This document shows, piece by piece, positions 43,114-52,871 of a stretch of 64,000 bases of DNA. This DNA is from Nitrococcus mobilis Nb-231. GTDB lineage: Bacteria; Pseudomonadota; Gammaproteobacteria; Nitrococcales; Nitrococcaceae. Both the position numbers and the translations under genes were made by a program. The notes beneath the pieces are model-generated. The model was given only the letters and a program-made list of their open reading frames with translations. It was not told the origin of the DNA and made no database searches. Numbering within the stretch: the stretch's first letter is position 1; each line of letters opens with the position of its first letter. The stretch is from positions 3,216,596 through 3,280,595 of the forward strand of contig NZ_CH672427.1 of assembly GCF_000153205.1 (NCBI RefSeq), written 5' to 3'.

Positions 43114-44406
43114 ATGAAGACACGCGTGCGCTCGCTCATAATATTCCTCGCCCTGGTCGTGTTCATCGAGGCGCAGACTCCCCTCCTGGCGGCGCAAGTT
43201 CTCGATCGTATCGTTGCAGTTGTCAATGATAGTGTAGTGCTGCAGTCCGAGCTCAAAGAAGAGCTTATCATCGTACGCCAACAGTTGCAGCGCCAGGACA
43301 TGCAACTACCGGATCCCCGAAACTTGCAACACCAAGTGCTCGAACAGCTCATCCTGAAAAAACTGCAGCTGGATGCCGCCTCCCGCACCGGAATTTCCGT
43401 AGATGACGCTACTTTGGATGCCGCCGTACGCCGTGTCGCGGAGCAGAATCAGATGACGCTCTCACAGTTCAGGGATGCGCTAGCGGCCGAGGCGATCGGC
43501 TGGGAAGACTTTCGTGACAAGCTGCGCGACCAGATCATCATTTCTCGATTGCGACACCAGGTGATGCAGAGCCGAATTAACGTCACTCCGCAGGAGATCG
43601 CCCAGTTCGTAGCTCAGCAACGTGGTGGACAGTCTGCTGAGTATCATTTGGGGCATATCTTGGTTGCTTTGCCGGATGCCGCCTCACCGCAAACCATCGC
43701 CCAAGCCCGCGACAAGGCCGAGCGTATCCATCGGCAGTTGGAGCAGGAGGCGAGTTTCGAGACTTTAGCGGCGTCTTACTCCGATAGCCAAACAGCCCTG
43801 CAAGGGGGTGATCTCGGTTGGCGCAAGCAAGGCGAGCTACCCACCCTCATAGCCGAGCTGATCAGCGGGTTGCCGGTGGGCAAGGTTACCCCGGTGCTGC
43901 GCAGCCCAAGTGGTTTTCATATCTTCAAGCTGCTCGCTCGGCGCGAGGGCGAACGCCATATCATTACGCAAACCCACGCCCGGCATATTCTGATCGAGAC
44001 GAATGCTGTCGTAAGCGACCGGGACGCGCGCCGCCGCCTTGAATCCCTGCGCAAGCGAATCGAAAATGGAGACTCCTTTGCGGCGCTCGCCAAGGCGCAC
44101 TCGGACGACTCGACCTCCGCGTTTCAAGGCGGTGACCTCGGTTGGGTCGACCCCGGCCGTATGGTTGCCACCTTCGAGCAGGTCATGGACAGTCTGCAAC
44201 CGGACGAAATCAGCCAGCCGTTCCATACCCGCTATGGATGGCACATCGTGCAGGTCTTGAATCGACGCAAGCAAGATACCACGGAGGCCTATCGCCGAGA
44301 GCAAGCCGCTCAGCAGATTCAAAACCGCAAGCTGCAGGATGAGACCCAGCTGTGGTTACGACAGCTCCGCGAAGAGGCCTACGTCGATCTCCGGCTGCAG
44401 AGCTAA
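43114..44406 (+). CDS. surA: Periplasmic chaperone and peptidyl-prolyl isomerase SurA
   Basis: 430 residues from ATG 43114, where a signal peptide begins ([20 protein letters not shown]); an in-frame start 81 bp upstream would spoil it. The N-domain ([20 protein letters not shown]) is followed by two parvulin domains ([13 protein letters not shown] and [13 protein letters not shown], each with a GGDLGW motif) and a C-terminal helix. It guides outer-membrane proteins such as LptD to the Bam complex, which fits its position next to lptD. Confidence 0.96.
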   Translation: MKTRVRSLIIFLALVVFIEAQTPLLAAQVLDRIVAVVNDSVVLQSELKEELIIVRQQLQRQDMQLPDPRNLQHQVLEQLILKKLQLDAASRTGISVDDATLDAAVRRVAEQNQMTLSQFRDALAAEAIGWEDFRDKLRDQIIISRLRHQVMQSRINVTPQEIAQFVAQQRGGQSAEYHLGHILVALPDAASPQTIAQARDKAERIHRQLEQEASFETLAASYSDSQTALQGGDLGWRKQGELPTLIAELISGLPVGKVTPVLRSPSGFHIFKLLARREGERHIITQTHARHILIETNAVVSDRDARRRLESLRKRIENGDSFAALAKAHSDDSTSAFQGGDLGWVDPGRMVATFEQVMDSLQPDEISQPFHTRYGWHIVQVLNRRKQDTTEAYRREQAAQQIQNRKLQDETQLWLRQLREEAYVDLRLQS

Positions 44407-44412
44407 TCAACC

Positions 44413-45444
44413 ATGGCGCTGGACCAACGCGACCGCTGCCCCCGCATTGCATTGACTACTGGTGAGCCGGCGGGAATCGGACCGGATCTCACTGCGATGC
44501 TCGCCCAGCAGCCGCCGCCGGCTTGCCAGCTGGTAGCGGTAGGAGATTCGACGCTACTCAGCGAGCGGGCGAAGGCGATTGGTCTGTGTTTGGAGACCCG
44601 GATTTTTCGGCCCGATGGCGTGGTGACAGATCGCCAAGGCCAGATCAGCGTGCTGCCGGTCAAGCTGCGCTCTGCAGTAACACCGGGACAGCTTGCCCCA
44701 GCCAATGCCCACTATGTACTGGAGACACTCGAGCGTGCTGGCCGTGGCTGCCTGGAGGGCCTCTTTGACGCGGTGGTTACGGCGCCGGTTCATAAAGGCA
44801 TCATCAACCGGGCGGGTGTGCCATTTAGCGGCCATACGGAGTTTTTTGCCGAGCTGACCGGGGCGATCCAGCCGGTGATGCTGCTGATGGCGGGGCGACT
44901 GCGTGTGGCGCTGGTCACCACTCATCTGCCCCTACGAGAGGTGGGGGATGCGATCACCGACTCGCATCTGGAGCGGGTTGCCCGTATCCTGGAGCGGGAA
45001 TTGCGTATTCGCTTTGGCATCGACAGACCACGCATTTTGGTAGCCGGCCTCAATCCGCACGCGGGCGAGCACGGTTATCTAGGGCGCGAGGAGATCGAGG
45101 TCATTCAGCCGGTGTTGGCGCGCTTGCGCGCGGAGGGTTTGGATTTCGAAGGGCCGTTGCCCGCGGATACGCTGTTCACGCCGCGGCGTCTCGAGGCGGC
45201 CGATGCCGTGCTTGCAATGTATCATGATCAGGGTTTGCCCGTGCTCAAATATGCCGGCTTTGGGCGCGCCGTGAACCTTACCTTGGGGCTGCCGATCGTG
45301 CGCACCTCGGTGGATCATGGCACTGCACTCGATTTGGCGGGCACTGGCCGGGCAGAGGAGGGCAGCCTGCGCGAGGCGGTACGCATCGCCAGTGAACTGG
45401 CTCGGCTTCACCGCACCGCCCAACCTTACCATTCGTTCCCATGA
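44413..45444 (+). CDS. pdxA: 4-hydroxythreonine-4-phosphate dehydrogenase PdxA
   Basis: 343 residues, the normal length. NAD-dependent enzyme of pyridoxal phosphate synthesis. Family motifs: IALTTGEPAGIGPDL, FSGHTEFFAELTG, VALVTTHLPLREV, GLNPHAGEHGYLG and VLAMYHDQGLPVLKYAGFG, which include the metal-binding histidines. It starts six bases after surA and overlaps rsmA by four bases. Confidence 0.96.
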   Translation: MALDQRDRCPRIALTTGEPAGIGPDLTAMLAQQPPPACQLVAVGDSTLLSERAKAIGLCLETRIFRPDGVVTDRQGQISVLPVKLRSAVTPGQLAPANAHYVLETLERAGRGCLEGLFDAVVTAPVHKGIINRAGVPFSGHTEFFAELTGAIQPVMLLMAGRLRVALVTTHLPLREVGDAITDSHLERVARILERELRIRFGIDRPRILVAGLNPHAGEHGYLGREEIEVIQPVLARLRAEGLDFEGPLPADTLFTPRRLEAADAVLAMYHDQGLPVLKYAGFGRAVNLTLGLPIVRTSVDHGTALDLAGTGRAEEGSLREAVRIASELARLHRTAQPYHSFP

Positions 45445-46256
45445 GTCAGCATCGCGCGCGCCGGCGTTTCGGGCAGAATTTCTTGCATGACCCAAGTATC
45501 CTGCATCGGATGGTCGACTCGATCGATCCGCGCCCAGGACAATGTTGCATCGAGATCGGTTCAGGCTTGGGTGCGCTTACTCGACCGCTGCTGGAGCGCG
45601 CGCGCGCGCTGGTGGCCATCGAACTCGACCGCGATTTGATCGAACCCTTGCGGCGTTGCTGCGATGGTGCTGGAGAGCTCGAAATTATCCAGGCCGATGC
45701 GCTCGGCTTGGATTTTGCCTGCTTTCGTCAGGGTCCGGAAAAGCTGCGAGTGATCGGTAATCTCCCTTACAATATTGCCACGCCATTACTGTTTCATGTC
45801 ACTGGCTTCGCGGAGCATCTGGAGGATGCCCACTTTCTGCTGCAAAAAGAGGTGGTGGAGCGAATGGCAGCCGGTGCCGGTCAGGCCAGCTATGGCCGGC
45901 TCTCGGTCATGATTCAATACCGTTGTCGGGTCGAGCCGCTGTTCGACGTCTTGCCCAACGCGTTTCGTCCCGTTCCCAAAGTGACCTCTAGTTGGGTTCG
46001 CCTAACCCCCCTGTCCAGGCCACCCCGCGGGACATGGGATGATGAGCCCCGTTTGGCTGAGGTCGTAGCACGTGCATTCGGCCAGCGGCGCAAAACTCTG
46101 CGCAACGCTCTGCGGGGAATGATCTCGGAGCAGCAGATCAAAGCGGCCGGCATCGAGCCTTCGGCCCGCGCCGAAACGATCGACCTCGATCATTATCTGC
46201 GGTTGGCCGAAGTGATGGCTAAGCGCAGCCCGGGAAATACGCCCCTAAGAGCATAG
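45441..46256 (+). CDS. rsmA: 16S rRNA A1518/A1519 dimethyltransferase RsmA (KsgA)
   Basis: 271 residues. Dimethylates two adenines at the 3' end of 16S rRNA late in 30S assembly. FGQNFLHDPSILHRMVDSI, the SAM loop CIEIGSGLGALTRPLLE, and the catalytic motif VIGNLPYNIATPLLF are intact, followed by ASYGRLSVMIQY and a KTLRNALRG end domain. It overlaps pdxA by ATGA. The usual apaG/apaH genes follow. Confidence 0.96.
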   Translation: MSQHRARRRFGQNFLHDPSILHRMVDSIDPRPGQCCIEIGSGLGALTRPLLERARALVAIELDRDLIEPLRRCCDGAGELEIIQADALGLDFACFRQGPEKLRVIGNLPYNIATPLLFHVTGFAEHLEDAHFLLQKEVVERMAAGAGQASYGRLSVMIQYRCRVEPLFDVLPNAFRPVPKVTSSWVRLTPLSRPPRGTWDDEPRLAEVVARAFGQRRKTLRNALRGMISEQQIKAAGIEPSARAETIDLDHYLRLAEVMAKRSPGNTPLRA

Positions 46257-46520
46257 CGACTTAGATGTTTGAATCAAAAGCTTCTCTTCCTACGTATGCG
46301 AGATTCAGCGGCAATCGAAAGCCCCGTGCGAGGCCCTCAATCCAACAGATTCGGAGTAATCAAGCGCGCAGGTCACCGGCGGGACGATTCTAAGTACTAC
46401 GATGAGGCGATTTAACTTGCCAGGCGCATCACATAATGAGAAACCTGAGCGGTTTTCGCTGCCTGCGTGCAACGCTAATATTGGCTATTTCGTGCAAACT
46501 TTGACGAAGGTGGTGATTTT

Positions 46521-46904
46521 GTGACCGATCGGGGGCGCTATGCTGTGGACGTTAAAGTGGATGCCGTCTATCTGCCGACGCAGTCCAATCCGACGGAGCG
46601 ACGTTATGCCTTTGCATACACGGTGATTATCCGTAATACGGGTGTTGTGGATGTAACGCTGCTCAGTCGCCATTGGGTCATTACGGATGCCGAGGGTAGA
46701 GTGCGCGAGGTGCGGGGCGAGGGCGTGATCGGCCAGCAACCCCTGATTGCCCCAGGGGAGAGTTTTAAATATACCAGCGGCACTGTAATTGAAACCCCGG
46801 TGGGCACTATGCATGGTAGCTATCGCCTGCAGGCCTCGGATGGGGTCGAGTTCGACGCCGCAATCGATGCATTCCGCCTGGCCGATCCTCGCACTGTGCA
46901 TTGA
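46521..46904 (+). CDS. apaG: Co2+/Mg2+ efflux-type protein ApaG
   Basis: 127 residues, a fibronectin-III-like beta sandwich. Motifs RYAFAYTVIIRNTG, VTLLSRHWVITDAEGRV, GEGVIGQQPLIAPGESFKYT and MHGSYRLQASDG are strongly conserved in the family. The start is GTG 46521 after AAGGTGGTGATTTT. It lies 264 bp after rsmA, more than usual; that gap holds no other gene I can see. Its exact biochemical role is unsettled, and the name comes from E. coli genetics. Confidence 0.94.
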   Translation: MTDRGRYAVDVKVDAVYLPTQSNPTERRYAFAYTVIIRNTGVVDVTLLSRHWVITDAEGRVREVRGEGVIGQQPLIAPGESFKYTSGTVIETPVGTMHGSYRLQASDGVEFDAAIDAFRLADPRTVH

Positions 46905-46947
46905 GCGGTTCGCGGGTTTACATAAAGAGTGCCAGGAGCAATTGCAA

Positions 46948-47784
46948 GTGGCTGTCTACGCCATCGGGGATATTCAAGGATGCTATGAATCCTTGCGTGC
47001 TTTGCTCGATCGCATCGACTTCCAAAGCGCACGTGATCGGCTCTGGTTCACCGGGGATCTGGTAAACAGAGGGCCCCAATCCCTGGAGGTGTTGCGCTAT
47101 ATCTACTCATTGGGAGAGCGGGCCCAAGTGGTGCTCGGTAATCATGACCTGCATTTGCTTTCCGTATGGGCTGGCCCCGGGGAAATTAAACAAGGCGACA
47201 ATCTTCGCTCTGTTCTAGAAGCACCTGATAGTGAGGAGCTCATGCAATGGCTGCGGCATCAGCCACTGCTCTATGAAGAGCCCGGCTCTCCTTACGTTTT
47301 GGTGCATGCCGGCATTCTCCCATCCTGGACGTTGGGCGAGGCGCGGTCGTGCGCACGTGAGCTCGAGACCGCGCTGAAGGGGCCCGATCTCGGCGATTTC
47401 TTCCGGCATATCTATGGCGATCGACCGGCCCGTTGGCATGATAGCTTGCGGGGTTGGGACCGATTGCGCTTCATTACCAATGCCTTTACTCGTATGCGCT
47501 ATTGTGCTGCCGACGGAGCGCTGCTGTTCGACTATAAAGGCGCTCCCGAAACCGCGCCCAGTGGCTACTACCCATGGTTCGCCATCCCAGATCGCCGTTT
47601 TCGACAGCAAGCGATAACCGTGATCTGCGGCCACTGGTCGACTTTGGGGCTGCGGCGTGAGGCTGGGTTGCTGGCGATCGATACCGGCTGTCTCTGGGGG
47701 GGGCAATTGACGGCCGCCCGCTTGGACGGCGAGCCACAGCTCATATCCATGCCCTGCCGCGTCCGCATGAAACCCGGCCGATAA
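46948..47784 (+). CDS. apaH: Bis(5'-nucleosyl)-tetraphosphatase ApaH
   Basis: 278 residues from GTG 46948, which fits the E. coli length of 280 and has AGGAG at 46933-46937; TTG 46942 is an alternative. A metallophosphatase that splits Ap4A to two ADP. Metal-binding motifs are VYAIGDIQGCYES, WFTGDLVNRGPQSLEVL, VLGNHDLHLL and VHAGILPSW. The stop lies inside a small hairpin (CCGATAA, 9-base loop, TTATCGG at 47778-47800). Confidence 0.95.
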   Translation: MAVYAIGDIQGCYESLRALLDRIDFQSARDRLWFTGDLVNRGPQSLEVLRYIYSLGERAQVVLGNHDLHLLSVWAGPGEIKQGDNLRSVLEAPDSEELMQWLRHQPLLYEEPGSPYVLVHAGILPSWTLGEARSCARELETALKGPDLGDFFRHIYGDRPARWHDSLRGWDRLRFITNAFTRMRYCAADGALLFDYKGAPETAPSGYYPWFAIPDRRFRQQAITVICGHWSTLGLRREAGLLAIDTGCLWGGQLTAARLDGEPQLISMPCRVRMKPGR

Positions 47785-47859
47785 AGGGGCGGATTATCGG
47801 ATGATTGCATTGCTTGCGTACAGCACGCACTGTTGTTTGCCAGTTGCACGGTGATACGG

Positions 47860-48882
47860 ATGGGCACGACAGGATCGGGACCGGTTGCAGACGAGCGACT
47901 TGTTAGACTAAAGCAATGGCTTGCTCACGATCTGGGGCTGCGGCTGCGGTCACTCGAACCGATCGCCAACGATGCCAGCTTCCGGCGCTATTTTCGGGTG
48001 CATTTGGCAAAGACGACGTATATCGCCATGGATGCGCCGCCGGCCCATGAGGATTGTCACGCCTTCGTGGCGGTGGCGAAGTTGCTCCGCGAGGCAGGTA
48101 TCAACGCTCCAGCCGTTTTGGAGCAAGAGCGTGTGCAAGGGTTTTTGTTGCTCGCCGATCTGGGGCGGGAGAGCTATCTCGACGCAATCGCCTACAATGA
48201 TGCCGACGCGCTGTTCACGGATGCAATCGATGCGCTGATTCGCTGGCAGCTGGCGAGCGAACCGGGGCGGTTGCCTTCCTACAGTCGGGATCTGCTGCAA
48301 CGGGAGCTGGATCTATTCCCGGACTGGTACCTCGCTCGGCATTTGGGGTTGGAACTCAGCGCCACGGAGCGGGATGGCTGGCAAGAGGTCTGCGCTCGAC
48401 TTATCGACAGTGCACTTGAACAAGCGAGCGTATATGTGCATCGCGATTACATGGTGCGCAATCTGATGTACTGTGAGCCCAATCCCGGGGTCATCGATTT
48501 CCAGGACGCTGTCTATGGACCGGTAACCTACGATATCGCTTCGCTGCTGCGGGATGCCTTCATCTCCTGGGAACCGAGGTTGGAGACACGGTGGCTGCGC
48601 TATTATGCTACTCGCGCGCGCCTTGAGGGGGTTCCGATAGCGGTCGACGACGATGAGTTCGTGCGGCAGTTGGACTGGATGGGCGTACAGCGTCATCTAA
48701 AGGTCATCGGTATTTTCGCCCGTCTGTACTACCGCGACGGCAAGTCCCGTTATCTGGCTGAGGCGCCGCGCTTTTTTGACTACGTGCGCACGGTGGCTGC
48801 ACGTTACTCGGAACTTGGTGCGTTGCTGAAGCTGCTCGATGGCCTGCAGCAGCGGCAGGGCTCGCAAAAGCCGCGGCTGTGA
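47860..48882 (+). CDS. amgK: Anomeric N-acetylmuramate/N-acetylglucosamine kinase AmgK
   Basis: 340 residues from ATG 47860. An aminoglycoside-phosphotransferase-like kinase that phosphorylates MurNAc at C1 in the cell-wall recycling route that bypasses de novo UDP-MurNAc synthesis. DASFRRYFRVH is the nucleotide-binding strand, VYVHRDYMVRNLMY the catalytic loop and GVIDFQDAVYGPVTYD the metal-binding motif. It is coupled to murU by a GTG/TGA overlap. The pathway gives intrinsic fosfomycin tolerance in Pseudomonas; the same effect here is inference. Confidence 0.92.
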   Translation: MGTTGSGPVADERLVRLKQWLAHDLGLRLRSLEPIANDASFRRYFRVHLAKTTYIAMDAPPAHEDCHAFVAVAKLLREAGINAPAVLEQERVQGFLLLADLGRESYLDAIAYNDADALFTDAIDALIRWQLASEPGRLPSYSRDLLQRELDLFPDWYLARHLGLELSATERDGWQEVCARLIDSALEQASVYVHRDYMVRNLMYCEPNPGVIDFQDAVYGPVTYDIASLLRDAFISWEPRLETRWLRYYATRARLEGVPIAVDDDEFVRQLDWMGVQRHLKVIGIFARLYYRDGKSRYLAEAPRFFDYVRTVAARYSELGALLKLLDGLQQRQGSQKPRL

Positions 48883-49562
48883 GAGCCATGATTTTGGCCG
48901 CCGGCCGGGGCGTGCGTATGCGTCCGCTAACCGATCGCCTCCCCAAACCGATGCTAGCGGTCGCCGGCCGGCCTTTGATCGACTACCAGCTGACGGCGCT
49001 TGCGCGCGCCGGTGTGGACACGGTGGTGGTCAACGTAGCTTGGCTGAGTACAAAACTCGTCCACTACCTTGGCGATGGCGCGCGCTGGGGAATTGAGATC
49101 CGGATTTCGGATGAGGGCGAGAGCGCATTGGAAACCGGTGGCGGCATACAGCGTGCGCTGCCGTTGCTCGGCGCCGATTCTTTTTGGGTCGTGAACGGGG
49201 ATATTTGGAGCGATTTCCCGTTGCAGGATTTGCCGACCGAGCCGACTGCTTTGGCGCACCTGATTCTAGTGGATAATCCGCCGCACCACCCACACGGCGA
49301 CTTCGCGCTGCTCGGAGACCGCGTAGTCGAGCCGCCTTGCACTCGGCGTTTGACCTTTGCCGGCATCGGCTGTTACCGACGCGAGCTGTTCGATCGGGCT
49401 TGCGCCGGGGCTTTTCGCTTGGCGCCGTTGCTACGCCAGGCCGCTGCACGGGGTCAGGTGAGCGCCGCGCATTATCGAGGTCGATGGCGGGATGCCGGTA
49501 CCCCGGAGCGACTTGCGAGTTTGGACGCCGAGCTTCGCGCGTCTCGGCCAGGACGGCGCTGA
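48879..49562 (+). CDS. murU: N-acetylmuramate-1-phosphate uridylyltransferase MurU
   Basis: 227 residues from GTG 48879 (ATG 48888 possible). A sugar nucleotidyltransferase: MILAAGRGVRMRPLTDRLPK with the signature GRGxRMRPLT and the lysine, then FWVVNGDIWSDFP for metal binding. It makes UDP-MurNAc from MurNAc-1-phosphate made by AmgK. It overlaps amgK by four bases, so the pair is a recycling operon. Plain glucose-1-phosphate thymidylyltransferases are longer, and the neighbour decides for MurU. Confidence 0.92.
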   Translation: MRAMILAAGRGVRMRPLTDRLPKPMLAVAGRPLIDYQLTALARAGVDTVVVNVAWLSTKLVHYLGDGARWGIEIRISDEGESALETGGGIQRALPLLGADSFWVVNGDIWSDFPLQDLPTEPTALAHLILVDNPPHHPHGDFALLGDRVVEPPCTRRLTFAGIGCYRRELFDRACAGAFRLAPLLRQAAARGQVSAAHYRGRWRDAGTPERLASLDAELRASRPGRR

Positions 49563-49617
49563 AGTTGCCGGAGCAAGGCATGCGGCGTGCCCCACCCTCC
49601 GTATGGACCGGGCGGTT

Positions 49618-50574
49618 TTAGCCGTCGACCCAGTGCGAAAGATCCCGTTCCAGCAGCTCCGAGAGCTTCATGATCTCGCCGCGAAAAGTCTGCGCCAGCT
49701 CCCGGTGCATCCGCGAGTCGAGCTTCGCTCGTGGTTCGTTGATCGTATTCCAGTTTTGTAAGCGCTTTTGCGCTCGCTTGAGCAGCGAGCGTTTGCGTTC
49801 GCTTTTGGGGGCGTGTGGATGCACTCCCCCAACGAACAGGGTGGGTGGCCGTTTTACCAGACGTTGTAGCCATCGGGAACGGTATCGGCGGTTGCTCCTT
49901 ACTGGGGAGAATACACTGCGGCCATCGTCCTTGGCGCCGATAAAGCTCAGCACTCCTCGGTACGTGGTCGAAGGGTCGCTGATGAAATCATCGAACACAA
50001 TGACATGACAGCGTTGTCGGCCTGCGAGGCTGAAGATCTGCTCCAGGTAACTTCCCAGGCGACCGATCTCGGTATACTGCAGATGCCGCGGGTCGCTGCA
50101 GGTGGGCGGTACTCGGCGGCCCTGGGCGCGTAGACTCTGCAACTGCCAGGCTTGGCGGAAGTCACCGACATCCTCTTGCAAAATATAAAGCAAGCGGGCG
50201 TGATATGACTGGAGCATCGCCACCGGCGAGCGCAGCATCACAATGAAGCGCGCGTTTGGGTTGATCCGGAGGATATGCTCGAGGGCGTCTTTCGAGTAAA
50301 GATATGATACGGAACCCTCGCCGAGAATGCGGTTTTCATGGCTGCAATGGCCATAGAAGCGCTCGATGTAGTCCCGTTGCAGATTTAAGGTATCCGAGGT
50401 GGCCAGGGGCGAGGTAAAAAAATGTGGCTCCTTAGGGCGTGCGAAACATATTTTGGGGTGTTTGCTGAGATAGCGGCTCATTGCGGTGGTGCCGCAGCGG
50501 GGCGCGCCGACGATGAAAAATGTCGGTAGTGTTCTGACGCCGTGGATTGTCGGTTGACGGTTGAACGTGGTCAT
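49618..50574 (-). CDS. Sulfotransferase family protein
   Basis: 318 residues. The PAPS-binding 5'-phosphosulfate loop FFIVGAPRCGTTAMSRYL and the 3'-phosphate motif ARFIVMLRSPVAMLQSYH are intact, and KEPHFFTS matches the heparan-sulfate-type/NDST-like group. It would transfer sulfate to a sugar or small molecule; the acceptor is unknown. It is alone on the minus strand between murU and lipB, with no PAPS synthesis genes near. The C-terminal 90 residues are rich in Arg/Lys. It may be an island-acquired gene in an otherwise conserved stretch. Confidence 0.85.
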   Translation of the reverse strand: MTTFNRQPTIHGVRTLPTFFIVGAPRCGTTAMSRYLSKHPKICFARPKEPHFFTSPLATSDTLNLQRDYIERFYGHCSHENRILGEGSVSYLYSKDALEHILRINPNARFIVMLRSPVAMLQSYHARLLYILQEDVGDFRQAWQLQSLRAQGRRVPPTCSDPRHLQYTEIGRLGSYLEQIFSLAGRQRCHVIVFDDFISDPSTTYRGVLSFIGAKDDGRSVFSPVRSNRRYRSRWLQRLVKRPPTLFVGGVHPHAPKSERKRSLLKRAQKRLQNWNTINEPRAKLDSRMHRELAQTFRGEIMKLSELLERDLSHWVDG

Positions 50575-50768
50575 CTCGGTGAATCGATACTCATCTGCCG
50601 CGAGTAATAGGGGGGTTGCCGTATTTCTACGGGGCTCACGATACGTATACTTACTTAACCGCCGCTGTATGGTTCCGCTCTAACATGGCCAATCCAATAG
50701 GGCCGGCCGCAGCAGTGGTTCGATACGCGGCAACAACGACTCGCGACGTTGCGCCACCAGAGATTATT

Positions 50769-50792
50769 AGGGAGTCCATATAAGAACTCCCT
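50769..50792 (-). terminator. Hairpin after lipB
   Basis: AGGGAGT (50769-50775) and ACTCCCT (50786-50792) pair with a 10-base loop, seven bases past the lipB stop. Only a weak T-containing tail follows on the minus strand, so termination is possible but not certain. Confidence 0.35.
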
Positions 50793-50798
50793 TAGATT

Positions 50799-51467
50799 TT
50801 AGACATTAACCGAACGTACACGCGCTGCGCTGAGCTCATTTGCCAGCGCTCGGGCCACTGACTGGCCCACCGCATCCAGCGACAGTTCCACACCTTGTTC
50901 ACGTAGGTCCGTCACCGCCAGTCCGGGATAGCCGCAAGGGTTGATTCGGCTGAAGGGCTCCAGCTCCATCGCGACATTGAATGCAAGGCCATGGTATGTG
51001 CAGCCGCGCCGCACCCGTAGCCCGACGGCCGCAATCTTGGCCGCACCGACATAGACACCGGGGGCCTCGCGGCGCGCATGGGCGGCAATGCCGTGGCCGG
51101 CAAGCACTCGAATTACCGTATTTTCCAATGCCGAGACTATACTACGCACCCCGATGTCCCGGCGTCGCAAGTCGACCAGTGTATAGGCCACCACTTGTCC
51201 CGGACCATGATAAGTGACCTGTCCGCCGCGGTCCACCGCCAGTACGGGTATCGCGCCGGGCGTTAGAATATGCTCTCGTTTGCCGCTCACCCCTAGAGTG
51301 AAAATGGGCGGATGTTCGAGAAGCCACAGCTCGTCTTCGGTGTCCGCACTACGGTCCGCCGTGAAGGCCTGCATGGCGCGCCAGGTTGGCTCGTATTCGA
51401 CCCGTCCGAGTTCGCGCACGCGCAACCCCGCAGTTGCCATCATCTGTAATTGGTTTGCCTCCACCAT
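50799..51467 (-). CDS. lipB: Octanoyl-[ACP]:protein N-octanoyltransferase LipB
   Basis: 222 residues; ATG 51443 or 51440 would shorten it to near the E. coli length. Moves octanoate from ACP to the E2 and GcvH lipoyl domains, the first step of lipoate synthesis. Motifs: VDRGGQVTYHGPGQVVAY, AAKIAAVGLRV with the catalytic lysine, and INPCGYPGLAVT with the catalytic cysteine. It follows dacA by 31 bases. lipA and the ybeD-type gene that usually accompany it are not adjacent. Confidence 0.94.
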   Translation of the reverse strand: MVEANQLQMMATAGLRVRELGRVEYEPTWRAMQAFTADRSADTEDELWLLEHPPIFTLGVSGKREHILTPGAIPVLAVDRGGQVTYHGPGQVVAYTLVDLRRRDIGVRSIVSALENTVIRVLAGHGIAAHARREAPGVYVGAAKIAAVGLRVRRGCTYHGLAFNVAMELEPFSRINPCGYPGLAVTDLREQGVELSLDAVGQSVARALANELSAARVRSVNV

Positions 51468-51498
51468 CGCCTTGTTTTCAGTCTAGAAGCTCTCTGCG

Positions 51499-52653
51499 CT
51501 ATTGCAGTATGAGCAAAACCTCGTCGGTCATGCGCCGCCATATGCCGCCTTCGGAGATGTCCTCGAGTGCCACGAGCGGCTCCGAAGAAATCGTCTGACC
51601 GTTGAGCTGTACATTGACCTTGCCGTATTGCTCGCCGCGCGTCACTGGCGCCATGAGCAAGTTGTCCACATTCATAGAGGCCTTGAGGTTGTCATACTGG
51701 TGCTCGGGGATGGTTACGAAAAGGTCATGGGTCAAGCCAAGCGGCAGCATCTCGAGCGCGCCTTTCCATACTCGGGCCTTGGTAAGGCTCTGACCGGCCT
51801 GGTACAGGAGGTGTGTCTTAAAGAAGCGGAAGCCGTAATTGAGCAGGGCCTGGGTGTCACTGAGCCGCGCTTCCTCACTGCCTGCGCCCATGACCACAGA
51901 GATCAAGCGCATGTTATCGCGCTCGGCGCTGGAGGCAAGGCAATAACCAGCCGCTTCGGTGTGGCCGGTTTTGAGTCCGTCCACCGAAGGATCGCGCCAG
52001 AGTAACTTGTTTCGATTGTACTGCTCGATTCCGTTGTAGGTGTATTTCTTTTCGGCGAACATGGAATGATATTGAGGGAAGTCACGCATGAGTGCCTGCG
52101 AGAGAAGGGCGGTGTCATGCGCCGTCGTGTAGTGCTTCGGATCCGGCAATCCGGTGGCGTTGACGTAGTGGGTGTGCTCCATACCCAACGTGCGAGCGTA
52201 TTGGTTCATGACTTGCGCGAAGGTCGATTCGTTGCCGGCCACGTGCTCGGCGAGCGCCACGCTGGCGTCGTTGCCGGATTGCACGATCATACCCTGGAGT
52301 AACGCTTTGACCGGGACTTTGTCGCCGACTTCGATGAACATACGCGAGCCGGGCTCGCGCCACGCCTTTTCGCTCACGGTGACCTGATCGTCTATGGCAA
52401 TGTGCTTGGATTTTAGCTCACTGAAGACCACATAAGCAGTCATCATCTTAGTTAGACTCGCCGGATCGTGACGTTTATCGACGTTGACCTCGACTAGCAC
52501 CTGATTGCTGTCGTGGTCCATTAGGATGTAGCTGTCCGCACCTAGGGTGGGTGGTGACGGTACGGGAATGGCCTGTGGCTGTGGTGTGGCGGCAGCGGCG
52601 ATCAGCGCTGTGTTGAGTACGATTAGGATAATCAATAACCTGATTGCCTGCAT
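51499..52653 (-). CDS. dacA: D-alanyl-D-alanine carboxypeptidase (DacA/PBP5 family)
   Basis: 384 residues. Removes the terminal D-Ala of peptidoglycan stem peptides in the periplasm. A signal peptide (LLIILIVLNTALIAAAA) is followed by the three active-site motifs: PASLTKMMTAY (SxxK), VQSGNDAS (SxN) and DGLKTGHTEAAG (KTG). The C-terminal PBP5 beta domain and an amphipathic end helix follow. It is upstream of lipB and downstream of rlpA in the elongation-complex cluster. Confidence 0.95.
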   Translation of the reverse strand: MQAIRLLIILIVLNTALIAAAATPQPQAIPVPSPPTLGADSYILMDHDSNQVLVEVNVDKRHDPASLTKMMTAYVVFSELKSKHIAIDDQVTVSEKAWREPGSRMFIEVGDKVPVKALLQGMIVQSGNDASVALAEHVAGNESTFAQVMNQYARTLGMEHTHYVNATGLPDPKHYTTAHDTALLSQALMRDFPQYHSMFAEKKYTYNGIEQYNRNKLLWRDPSVDGLKTGHTEAAGYCLASSAERDNMRLISVVMGAGSEEARLSDTQALLNYGFRFFKTHLLYQAGQSLTKARVWKGALEMLPLGLTHDLFVTIPEHQYDNLKASMNVDNLLMAPVTRGEQYGKVNVQLNGQTISSEPLVALEDISEGGIWRRMTDEVLLILQ

Positions 52654-52871
52654 AATTTGGTTCGCTGTGTGGAGGTTGCTCGAAGGTTCGTTTGTTGTTA
52701 GACCGGCACGTTAGTCCGCAATGATTCGGTGTTGAGCGAAAATTCATCGGTTCGGCCCGAGTTTTGGATTCCTCAAGCAAAGACCGAATTCAGCAACAGG
52801 TTGCGGCGTAGCGCTAGCGGATGCAGCCCGCCCCATCGTCGCCGCAGCCGGCGCCGCTGACCGAATCGAAT

